Positions 1 through 6,837 of a stretch of DNA of 64,000 nucleotides are shown here, in pieces (the first letter of the stretch is position 1; every line of letters begins with the position of its first letter). A program made the translations under genes and the position numbers. The notes beneath the pieces are model-generated. The model did not search any database, was not told where the DNA came from, and worked only from the letters and a program-made list of their open reading frames with translations. The DNA comes from Xenophilus arseniciresistens (GTDB lineage Bacteria > Pseudomonadota > Gammaproteobacteria > Burkholderiales > Burkholderiaceae_C), in contig NZ_JAQIPB010000008.1 in NCBI RefSeq assembly GCF_028023875.1, positions 62,001 to 126,000 on the forward strand, read 5' to 3'.

Positions 1-591
1 GGCCTGGCCGAATCGCAGCAGCCCGCCGCCGCGCAGGATCGCGGCCGCAAGCGCGTCGCGGCCGGCCACCAGTTCGTCCCACGCGATGGCCTCACCAGCC
101 TCGATGCGCGGGATCAACCCGAAATCGGTCGAGGTGATCAGGCCGATGTTGTCTGCGTTCTGGCGGTAGATGCGTTCAAAGCTTTCGGCGATCACCAGGC
201 GCACGCCGGCCAGCACTTCGGCGCGCGGGCTGTGTTCACGCGACGAGCCCTTGCCATAGCGCTTGCCGGCCACCACCACCTCGATGCCGCTGCTGCGCAT
301 CGCATCGACGCCAATCGGCACATTGCCCTGCGCCGCAAAGCCCAGGTACGGGTAGCGCCCGAGCTGCTCGTCGAAGTGCATCAGGATCGACAGCGGCGTG
401 ATCTCGTCGGTCGAGATGTCGTCGCGCAGCGGCAGGGCCTGGGCCAGCGTCAGGTGCTGGCCTGCCAGCGCGGCACGCACGGCGTCCGGCGACTGGCTGA
501 AGTAGAGAACGCGGGGGGCGAAACGCAGCGAAGCGGGCACCTCGGCTGGCCCGCTGCCGTCGGCATCATCATCAGGGATCGTGGCTGGCAT
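1..591 (-). CDS. Aconitase-family hydro-lyase, N-terminal part (cut by window edge)
   Basis: The frame is open from an ATG at 591 to the window edge (197 codons seen). It holds a complete swivel (LeuD/aconitase C-type) domain at the N-terminus: DDISTDEITP at residues 57-66, then GKRYGKGSSREHSPRAE around 109-125, whose GSSREH core is the substrate-binding loop of the family. Having the swivel domain first, ahead of the Fe-S catalytic domain, recalls AcnB-like architecture, but no HEAT-like domain precedes it here. The catalytic domain is expected beyond base 1. The exact substrate (aconitate, isopropylmalate or another hydroxy-acid) cannot be told. A LysR gene lies 81 bases upstream on the same strand and may control it. 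Confidence 0.75.
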   Translation of the reverse strand, partial: MPATIPDDDADGSGPAEVPASLRFAPRVLYFSQSPDAVRAALAGQHLTLAQALPLRDDISTDEITPLSILMHFDEQLGRYPYLGFAAQGNVPIGVDAMRSSGIEVVVAGKRYGKGSSREHSPRAEVLAGVRLVIAESFERIYRQNADNIGLITSTDFGLIPRIEAGEAIAWDELVAGRDALAAAILRGGGLLRFGQA

Positions 592-672
592 GGGCCGATC
601 TTGCGATCAGCACCCTGCCCTGCGGAAGCGCGAACTCGGCACAGGGGGTCGCGCGAACGCAGAGATCCGGAA

Positions 673-1557
673 TTACCCTTGAAGGCTGTCGATCAGCGCC
701 TGCACGGCCCGCGGCTGCGGCTGGCGGCGCAGGGCATGCAGCGCCAGCTCGCGCGCGGCCCAGGGCTCGCGCAGCGGCAGGCGCACGAAGCGCGAGGCGC
801 CCGCATAGGCCGAAGCCGCGCTCTGCGGAATGATGGCAATGCCCAGGCCCGCTTCGACCATGCGGCAGACCGCATCGAAGCTGCTGACCCAGACCTGCGG
901 CGCAAAAGGCTGATGCAGGGCCTCGGACCGCTCGTGCAGCAGGCGGTCGAGCGCGCCGCCCTGGTGGACGCCGATCACGGGCTCGCGCAGCACTTCGGCA
1001 AAGCCCAGCGCGCTGTGGCCGGCCAGCGCATGCTCGCCCGGCAGGATCACCTGCAGCGGGTCGCTCGCGAAGAACCAGCTCTGCAGACCGGCCGGCACCG
1101 GCGTCTGCACGCCGATGCCCACATCGGCCCGGTCGTCGAGGCAGGCGCGGATCACGTCGCGCGTGTCGGCTTCATGCAGTTGCACCTGCGCGCCCGGATG
1201 CAGGGCCATGAAGCTGCGCAGGCGCTCGGGCAGAAAGCCCACCACCGCCGACATGTTGGCGTACAGCCGCACCGTGCCGCGCACCTCGCCGCCCAGGTCC
1301 TGCACTTCGCGCAGCAGCGATTGCAGCTCTTCCTCCATTCGAACGCCGCGCGCATACACCACGCGCCCCGCGTCCGTCAGGCTCACCCCGCGCGCCGAGC
1401 GCACCAGCAGCGCCGTGCCGAAGGAATGCTCCAGATCCGACAGGCGCCGCCCCAGCGCCGAAGCCGCAATGTGCTCCTGCTGCGCCGCGCGCACGATCGA
1501 GCCCGCCTGCGCGGCGGTGATGAACAGCCGGATGTTGTAGGGGTCGATTCGGCGCAT
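673..1557 (-). CDS. LysR-family transcriptional regulator
   Basis: A 294-aa protein of normal LysR length. Residues 1-60 form the winged helix-turn-helix (NIRLFITAAQAGSIVRAAQQ, then SALGRRLSDLE), followed by a linker helix and a periplasmic-binding-like effector domain (GTVRLYANMSAVVGFLPERL and onward). It is a DNA-binding activator or repressor that responds to a small molecule. It lies directly upstream of, and in the same direction as, the aconitase-family gene. This is less usual than the divergent arrangement, but still suggests local control, perhaps by a di- or tricarboxylic acid. The ligand is inferred only from the neighbour. Confidence 0.9.
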   Translation of the reverse strand: MRRIDPYNIRLFITAAQAGSIVRAAQQEHIAASALGRRLSDLEHSFGTALLVRSARGVSLTDAGRVVYARGVRMEEELQSLLREVQDLGGEVRGTVRLYANMSAVVGFLPERLRSFMALHPGAQVQLHEADTRDVIRACLDDRADVGIGVQTPVPAGLQSWFFASDPLQVILPGEHALAGHSALGFAEVLREPVIGVHQGGALDRLLHERSEALHQPFAPQVWVSSFDAVCRMVEAGLGIAIIPQSAASAYAGASRFVRLPLREPWAARELALHALRRQPQPRAVQALIDSLQG

Positions 1558-1592
1558 GGAAGGGCGGATGGTAGCGGGGCGTTCAACCGCCA

Positions 1593-1628
1593 GCGTGCCC
1601 TGACCGTCGCTGCGCGGTCAGGGCACGC
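1593..1628. repeat. Perfect 14-bp inverted repeat (hairpin)
   Basis: A 14-base arm at 1593-1606 pairs perfectly with 1615-1628, leaving an 8-base loop. It lies between the end of the OmpA-like gene and the start of the LysR gene, both on the minus strand. No T-run follows on either strand, so it is not a textbook terminator. It could end transcription of the upstream trio or be a regulatory site for the LysR gene. Confidence 0.6.
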
Positions 1629-1690
1629 GCAGCATCGGCATCACGCAGCACGGCCGGCAGCAGTGCGGGCCTGCGCGTATTGCGCGCTGG

Positions 1691-2179
1691 TTAGGGAACG
1701 TCCATGCATGTTGACCCTGCAGTGGACGATGCCTCATTGCGACGAAAGCGACACGAATTAATCATTCCCACTGCTTCGATCTCCACACGGCGATTCCTTG
1801 TGGAACCAACTTCGTCGACCAGTTGCCTGGCTCCAAAGCCCTCTACAAATATCCGATCCAACGGAATCCCAAGCCGTACTAGCTGATCCTTGACCCTATT
1901 CGCTCGTCTACAAGATAGACCATGAAGCTCGTTGAATGCCGCTTCCGCCACATCGGCATGGCCGACAACGATCATCATTTCAAGTTCACAAGGCTGTGCA
2001 GCGGGAGTGCGGAGCAGCTTTTCGAGCCGGACCATCTGCTCGGCATCAATAGCGTCATTGCCAGGCTCAAAGACAAGATCCAACGCAGCGATGAGCTTGA
2101 GAGTCAGCGCCAGCGCGGTGGTTGCCGTCAGCACGGCCAGTGCGACGATGAGAGCGCTGCGGAACTTCTTTGTGATCAT
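1691..2179 (-). CDS. OmpA-like peptidoglycan-binding protein with N-terminal membrane anchor
   Basis: 162 aa from the ATG at 2179. A hydrophobic segment (about residues 6-32, SALIVALAVLTATTALALTL) is followed by a compact OmpA/MotB-type domain: GHADVAEAAFNELHGLSCRR, then KDQLVRLGIPLDRIFVEGFG and a final RNRRVEIEAVG. The order GHxD...N..LS..RA..V...L...G....R....G.G...NRRVEI is that of peptidoglycan-binding OmpA domains, so it probably ties the inner membrane to the cell wall. It is the last of three closely spaced genes with two other membrane proteins upstream. The open frame extends upstream to 2503, but only the part from 2179 looks like protein. Function beyond wall binding is unknown. 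Confidence 0.8.
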   Translation of the reverse strand: MITKKFRSALIVALAVLTATTALALTLKLIAALDLVFEPGNDAIDAEQMVRLEKLLRTPAAQPCELEMMIVVGHADVAEAAFNELHGLSCRRANRVKDQLVRLGIPLDRIFVEGFGARQLVDEVGSTRNRRVEIEAVGMINSCRFRRNEASSTAGSTCMDVP

Positions 2180-2210
2180 GGCGACGACGAACAGTGAAGG
2201 GCGCCAGTGC

Positions 2211-2537
2211 TCACTGCTTGAGCACCCAGTAGCCCACTGCAACCAGGGCGAGCAGCACAAGTGCAGTGCGCATGGAGATACGCGGCTCGCTCTGTGACTC
2301 CCAAACATGCCCCCATAGGCGCGCAACCAGAGATATGCCACCGAAGAACCCGAGCACCGTGCCAGCGAGCACGATCCACTTGCCAATGTCTTTGACCGCG
2401 GCCAGTTGTTCCGCGCCCCACTGGCCTGAGTGGAAGAACAACCACAGCGCATACGTAACGCCGGCGGCGAGGCCAGAAAAGACCGCCGCAAAGCAGCGCT
2501 CAAACAATGACGGGCTGTCGGTCTCGAACTTGCTCAT
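2211..2537 (-). CDS. Small two- or three-span membrane protein, unknown function
   Basis: 108 aa, not recognised as a named family. It has a short polar N-terminus (MSKFETDSPSLFERC) and hydrophobic stretches at about residues 15-36 (AAVFSGLAAGVTYALWLFF), 50-70 (KWIVLAGTVLGFFGGISLVA) and 88-106 (MRTALVLLALVAVGYWVL). Its start overlaps the stop of the upstream 176-aa gene by 4 bases, so the two are probably translationally coupled. The OmpA-like gene follows 31 bases downstream. The grouping suggests a membrane complex, which is inference. Confidence 0.75.
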   Translation of the reverse strand: MSKFETDSPSLFERCFAAVFSGLAAGVTYALWLFFHSGQWGAEQLAAVKDIGKWIVLAGTVLGFFGGISLVARLWGHVWESQSEPRISMRTALVLLALVAVGYWVLKQ

Positions 2538-3064
2538 GGGGGTGGCAAACCTTCCCGAAATTGTGAAGCAGGATCTGAACTCACCATACTCACGGTCAAC
2601 CGCGGGAATGCGGCGCGCAGGTCTTCGACGAAGATATCCATGCTCTGAAGGCCTGTGACTTCAATATCGCGACTCCCCCCGCCGATGGTGACTCGCTGAG
2701 TCTGATTGACGCGCGTTCTGTAGACCACAGCCGATCGGACTTCAGCAGCTCCGAGCCAGAGAGTTCGCTTGCCTTGAAACTCTCGCCAAATACCCTGTGT
2801 GTTTACCTCTACGCTGAGGCTGTCCAGCGATAGCTTGTCGGGTCTCACCAAGCGACGCACGAGAACAACCAGAAGGCCGATCAGGCATGCGACACACAAG
2901 TAGGCGAACAGAACCAGCCACTGCCCCGCCCCTTCTGGAGGTGACTGCCAAAGCAAGTACGGTACAGCCACGCCACTGACGATGGCGGCACCCCAGAAAC
3001 GGCCTGTGTGCGAAAACGAACGTGAGCGCCAAGCTACTTCGGACGATGACAAGTAGTGCTTCAC
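2534..3064 (-). CDS. Membrane protein with two N-terminal spans and a soluble C-terminal domain
   Basis: 176 aa, unrecognised. Two transmembrane helices lie near residues 24-40 (FWGAAIVSGVAVPYLLW) and 48-69 (WLVLFAYLCVACLIGLLVVL). They are followed by a basic loop and a cytoplasmic beta-rich domain (SVEVNTQGIWREFQGKRTLW and on), the layout of bacterial PH-like/YcxB-type membrane proteins, though I cannot assign it firmly. It is the first gene of the three-gene minus-strand set ending with the OmpA-like protein. The start sits next to an IS110 remnant, so its promoter region may have been altered. Confidence 0.7.
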   Translation of the reverse strand: MKHYLSSSEVAWRSRSFSHTGRFWGAAIVSGVAVPYLLWQSPPEGAGQWLVLFAYLCVACLIGLLVVLVRRLVRPDKLSLDSLSVEVNTQGIWREFQGKRTLWLGAAEVRSAVVYRTRVNQTQRVTIGGGSRDIEVTGLQSMDIFVEDLRAAFPRLTVSMVSSDPASQFREGLPPP

Positions 3065-3210
3065 GGTGCGGGCTCACGCTGGAGTTCAGGCGCGGCCGTA
3101 GGCCGTTACCTGCAATGATGGGATGGACTCCCCCGTTTGTTCGCGCCACATTGGCGCACTGGTCTTCATTGGCGTGGGGATCAGGTCTTCGCAAACGAAA
3201 GGAGTCCGAA

Positions 3211-3699
3211 ATGCATGCTACTACCGTGGCCGTCGATCTGGCCAAATCCGTCTTCCAGCTCGCCGTGGCCGATGAACACTGGAAGATCATCGAAACCCAC
3301 CGCCTCACCCGCACCCAGTTTGAGCGCTGGTTCGCCAATCGCGATGTGCGCCTGGTCATCATGGAGGCCTGCGGCTCGGCCCACCACTGGGCACGCTGGC
3401 TCACCGGCCTAGGCATCGACGTTCGCCTGCTCCCTGCCCAGTACATCCGCGCCTACGTCAAGCGCAACAAGACCGACGCCGCCGACGCCGCTGCACTGCT
3501 GGAAGCCGCCCGCGCCTCCGATATCCGCCCCGTGCGCGTCAAATCGGTGGAGCAGCAGGCCCTGCAGGGCCTGCACCGCATCCGCTCGCTGTGGATGGGC
3601 ACACGCACCTCGCGCATCAACGCCCTGCGTGGCTTTTGCCGCGAGTTCGGCATCGCCATTCCCGTGGGTGCACGCACCGGTATCGAAGCCATCAGCCGC
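3211..3699 (+). pseudogene. Truncated IS110-family transposase (N-terminal DEDD domain only)
   Basis: The ATG at 3211 follows a good AGGAG-like site. The protein starts with a RuvC-like DEDD domain of IS110 transposases: VAVDLAKSVFQLAV, then MEACGSAHHWARWL, then KRNKTDAADAAALLEA, supplying the D, E and D-D residues. Family similarity stops around residue 163 (ARTGIEAISR). The usual C-terminal serine-containing domain (full length about 330-350 aa) is missing and the frame then runs on into unrelated sequence to 3906. The element is therefore a dead 5' fragment. The 146 bases before the ATG may be the original left end, where many IS110 elements encode their bridge RNA. Confidence 0.85.
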
Positions 3700-3902
3700 C
3701 CCAGAGCGACTGACGCCGATAACTCTTCCGGCAGCTTGCCTGCCGCTTGTAATGATTGGCGCGCCGCTCCCGCAGATTCCATGTCGGCACAACACTTCCA
3801 CGATCCCACCTCAGATGCCGGATATACGACTGCAGGCGAATACCCCAAGGCAAAACTATCGGTCGGTTTCTTGCTGTTCAGGGGGAGTCCATATATGAAT
3901 GG

Positions 3903-4226
3903 CTAGATGGCCCAGGTGCCAAAGTTGTTGTCACCCATGCCGTCGGCCATGGCATGAAAGAGGCGCCCGCAAAGCTCAACGTCTTGTTGCGTGGCAGCGA
4001 GAGCAATCTCCTCCAGGTGCCGGGTGATTCCGGCAGAAGAGCCAAAATGGTCCCGGTTGAGTTGATGAAGCTCGGGAATGATCCGTTGGGCGATGTCCTC
4101 AAAGCGCCTTGCGCAATCAGCCGGCTCGGCGCCCTCTTTGATGTGGCGAATGTGGACGCGAATCCGGTCCTGAATCGCGGATGCCCTAAAGATGTGCTGT
4201 GTGTGCGGGTGACCGAGATCGAGCAT
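3903..4226 (-). CDS. Hypothetical 107-aa protein
   Basis: Not recognised. The protein is soluble and rich in His, Arg and Glu (DRIRVHIRHIKEGAEPADCA, RRFEDIAQRIIPELHQLNRD), probably mostly helical, with no signal peptide or membrane segment. Its amino-acid pattern looks more protein-like than the overlapping alternative frames, which is the main reason to call it. It sits between the IS110 remnant and a VOC-family gene in a patch of small accessory genes. No Shine-Dalgarno site is strong enough to prove the start. Confidence 0.5.
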   Translation of the reverse strand: MLDLGHPHTQHIFRASAIQDRIRVHIRHIKEGAEPADCARRFEDIAQRIIPELHQLNRDHFGSSAGITRHLEEIALAATQQDVELCGRLFHAMADGMGDNNFGTWAI

Positions 4227-4419
4227 GGCAATCCAAGGGCTGGGTTCAGCGGCCGCCGGAGGCTGTCCGCTGGAATGATGAGCTAGGCAGCATCACGTGC
4301 CGTAGGTATTAGAGCGCAGCTTTCGCATCGGCTCGACCTTTCCGGTCAGATGAGTAGCGCGTAGGCCTTCTGCTTGTTGAGAGCGTGCGCCATGCTTTCT
4401 TGCGGGGCCTTCTTGGCTC

Positions 4420-4812
4420 TTACTCATCACCATGGCTGGCAACGCATATCTTGTTTCCTTCAGGATCTCGGAAGTAGGCGCCATAGTATTTCGCGTGATA
4501 TTCCGGCCGCAGGCTTGGCAAACCTTCTGAAATCCCTCCGTTGCGCAGCGCAACTGCATAGGCAGCTTCAACAGTTCTTCTGTCCGTTGCCATGAACCCG
4601 ATCATCTGCCCGTTTCCAGGATCATGTGGCCGCCCATCGTATGGCTTGCAGATGACAAAGTACGGTCGTGAGCGACCTTCACTGTGCCAGCCAGCCCAAG
4701 GCTTCTCCGGTTCGCAAAAGCGGGGTTCGTTGCCAAGAACGCGCATGACCTCGGAATAGAACTTCAGCGCTCGATCAAAGTCCTTGACGCTCACGAAGAT
4801 GTGCGAAAACAC
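4420..4812 (-). CDS. VOC-superfamily (glyoxalase-like) protein
   Basis: 130 aa from a GTG at 4812, chosen because GGAG lies 6 bases upstream and the domain starts at once (VFSHIFVSVKDFDRALKFYS). The family's N-terminal beta-alpha module is followed by the second half ending in YYGAYFRDPEGNKICVASH, where DPEGN is the usual C-terminal motif next to the metal-binding Glu position. Many relatives act as small-molecule lyases, dioxygenases or antibiotic-binding proteins, and the substrate cannot be told here. The open frame extends to 4884, but the extra residues do not resemble the family. Confidence 0.85.
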   Translation of the reverse strand: MFSHIFVSVKDFDRALKFYSEVMRVLGNEPRFCEPEKPWAGWHSEGRSRPYFVICKPYDGRPHDPGNGQMIGFMATDRRTVEAAYAVALRNGGISEGLPSLRPEYHAKYYGAYFRDPEGNKICVASHGDE

Positions 4813-4914
4813 GGCTGCTCCTTCGTTGCTGTGACGCTCAAACTCAGCCGCGGCTTTGGCGACGCGACACGGTGGCAAGGACATCGGTGGAGTGACTGGT
4901 CGGCAACGACATAT

Positions 4915-5169
4915 CTAGAACCAGTGCTCATGCATAGCTGACAGAAATTCTTCTGTCAAAGGAACGCCAGACTCTGAACCAATGACCGAATCAATGCTGC
5001 ACTTTGGGCACAAAGCCGTCTGCCCGCCATCTACCCACTCTGTGATTTCAACCGGCGCAAATGTGTTGAGGCAGTAGAAGCACCCACACACGGCGCTCAA
5101 TTCCACCTGCTGCCGATGCAGGGACGAAAACTGATGTGCGTACTTCACGTTCACGCTCTTGTCGCTCAA
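4915..5169 (-). CDS. Small zinc-ribbon-like cytoplasmic protein
   Basis: 84 aa with two knuckles, CGCFYC at residues 29-34 and LCPKC around 53-57, a CxxC...CxxC pattern expected to bind one zinc. The remainder is soluble. Similar short proteins with FYCL...EW.D.G.TALCP.C.IDSVIG occur widely as unnamed cytoplasmic proteins, and no function is known to me. It is followed by 216 bases with no gene before the end of sbcB. Confidence 0.8.
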   Translation of the reverse strand: MSDKSVNVKYAHQFSSLHRQQVELSAVCGCFYCLNTFAPVEITEWVDGGQTALCPKCSIDSVIGSESGVPLTEEFLSAMHEHWF

Positions 5170-5385
5170 CTAGATTCAGCAGGGCCGCATGCTAGGCAGG
5201 CCCCACGGCCCAAGTCAATGCCGCCTCCATGCTGCCCTGGCAACTTCATACCCTCCTGCCGGATCATCCGCCAAGCCGTCGGATCCGTGCGCGGCACCGT
5301 TCACCGTCACGAGCAGCCGCACATGCTGGCTTCAGCGCGAAAGACACGCCTCTTCGTCCGACGGCCCTCAGGCGGGCGCATCAAA

Positions 5386-6834
5386 TCACCCCTCCGGCGC
5401 CACCATCTCCGCATACTCATACAAGGCCCCCAGCAGCTCCTCCCCCCGCTCATCCACGGTGGCCGACAGCGCATCGATCTCGGCAAAGTAGGCATCGACG
5501 TTGAAGGCACCGCCCTCGCCTTCAATGAGCTTGGCGACGCGGTGTTCGAGCCATCGCATCTGCTCCTCGTCGCTCAAGGTTTCGGCAAAGTGGCGCGCGC
5601 GGTAGCGGAACAGCAGTTCTTCCAAACGCGGGTCGTCGAAGCTGGATCGGCGGCCGGCCAGTTGCTGGCCTGACATTTCGCGCAGTTCGTTCAGGCGCCT
5701 GCGGTCGGCCGGGCCGACGAAGCCGCCATAGAGGTCTTCGTCCACATCCAGCGCCGGGCCGCTTTCGCGTGCGTAGACCTGCGACCAGATGGCGCTCATG
5801 TCGGGCAGGCTGGCGGCGATTTCGGCATGGCGCATGGCTTGCGGAACATCGATCTGCCAGCGCGCGGCCATGGGCTCGGTGAGCGTGCGCAGGTTGCCCA
5901 CGACCATGGGCGACTTGTTCAGATGGATGCCCTTGATGGGCAGGCGCTGCACGCCTTCGGGCAGGTCGGCCGTGCGCGTGAACAGGCGCTGGCGCAAGGT
6001 GGCCACGTCCAGGCTGGCCAGCTCGCTGGGGTCTTGCGAAAGGTCCCAGGCCAGCAGCTCGTTGCGGTTGGTGGGGTGGCTGGCCAGCGGCCACATCACA
6101 GCCAGGCAGCCGCGGTCGGGCGGGAACATGCCCGAGACATGCAAGAAGGGCCGCGCGGTCTCTCGCGTGGCGGGCAGGCCCAGTTCCCGGGCCACGCGCT
6201 CTTTCTTGTGCAGGCTGAAGGCGAAGTCGAACAGCCGGGGCTGGCGCTCGCGGATCAGCCGCGCCAGCGCGATGGTGGCGCGCACGTCAGACAGCGCATC
6301 GTGCGCCGCCTCATGCACCAGGCCGTTGGCGCGCGAGAGGTCTTCGAGCTTGAAGCTTGGGCGGCCGTCTTCGTGCTTCGGCCATTCGATGCCTTCGGGG
6401 CGCAGCGCGTAGGTCAGGCGGACCACGTCCAGCAGGTCCCAGCGGCCGCAGTCGTTCTGCCATTCGCGCGCATAAGGGTCGATCAGATTGCGCCAGAACA
6501 TGAAGCGCGTGACCTCGTCGTCGAAGCGCAGCGTGTTGTAGCCCACGCCGATGGTGCCGGGCTTCGAAAACGCGGCTTCGATCTGCGCCGCGAACTCGCG
6601 CTCGGGCAGGCCGCGCTCCAGGCACAGCTGGGGCGTGATGCCGGTGATGAGGCAGGCCGTGGGGCTGGGCAGGAAGTCCGGCGCCGGCCTGCAATAGATC
6701 ATCAGCGGCTCGCCGATCTCGTTGAGTTCGGCGTCGGTGCGGATGGCGGCGAACTGCGCGGGACGGTCACGGCGCGGGTTGGCGCCGAAGGTCTCGTAGT
6801 CGTGCCAGAGGAAGGTGTGAGAAGTGGTCGTCAT
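5386..6834 (-). CDS. sbcB: Exodeoxyribonuclease I (SbcB)
   Basis: 482 aa, close to the 475 aa of E. coli ExoI. The N-terminal DnaQ-like 3'-5' exonuclease domain shows HDYETFGANPRRDRPAQFAA (Exo I D and E), an internal VVRLTYALRPEG region and the Exo III motif HDALSDVRATIALARL. The SH3-like and helical C-terminal domains follow. The enzyme removes nucleotides from the 3' end of single-stranded DNA. Its start lies only 3 bases after the stop of the retron reverse transcriptase gene, so the two are almost certainly co-transcribed and probably translationally coupled. sbcB is normally a housekeeping gene, and its place as the last gene of a retron operon is notable. Confidence 0.95.
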   Translation of the reverse strand: MTTTSHTFLWHDYETFGANPRRDRPAQFAAIRTDAELNEIGEPLMIYCRPAPDFLPSPTACLITGITPQLCLERGLPEREFAAQIEAAFSKPGTIGVGYNTLRFDDEVTRFMFWRNLIDPYAREWQNDCGRWDLLDVVRLTYALRPEGIEWPKHEDGRPSFKLEDLSRANGLVHEAAHDALSDVRATIALARLIRERQPRLFDFAFSLHKKERVARELGLPATRETARPFLHVSGMFPPDRGCLAVMWPLASHPTNRNELLAWDLSQDPSELASLDVATLRQRLFTRTADLPEGVQRLPIKGIHLNKSPMVVGNLRTLTEPMAARWQIDVPQAMRHAEIAASLPDMSAIWSQVYARESGPALDVDEDLYGGFVGPADRRRLNELREMSGQQLAGRRSSFDDPRLEELLFRYRARHFAETLSDEEQMRWLEHRVAKLIEGEGGAFNVDAYFAEIDALSATVDERGEELLGALYEYAEMVAPEG

Positions 6835-6837
6835 GAA

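Noticed and set aside
232-1761. Long plus-strand open frame (about 509 aa) over the LysR region
   Set aside because: Antisense to a clear LysR gene; composition is Arg/His/Gln-rich noise typical of shadow frames in GC-rich DNA.
1691-3064. Zorya-type defense system
   Set aside because: An OmpA-like protein is present but no MotA-like ZorA, no ZorC/D or ZorE.
3700-5385. Possible integron cassette array in the accessory patch
   Set aside because: Small genes of cassette size are present, but I see no attC core sites (GTTRRRY pairs) and no integrase.
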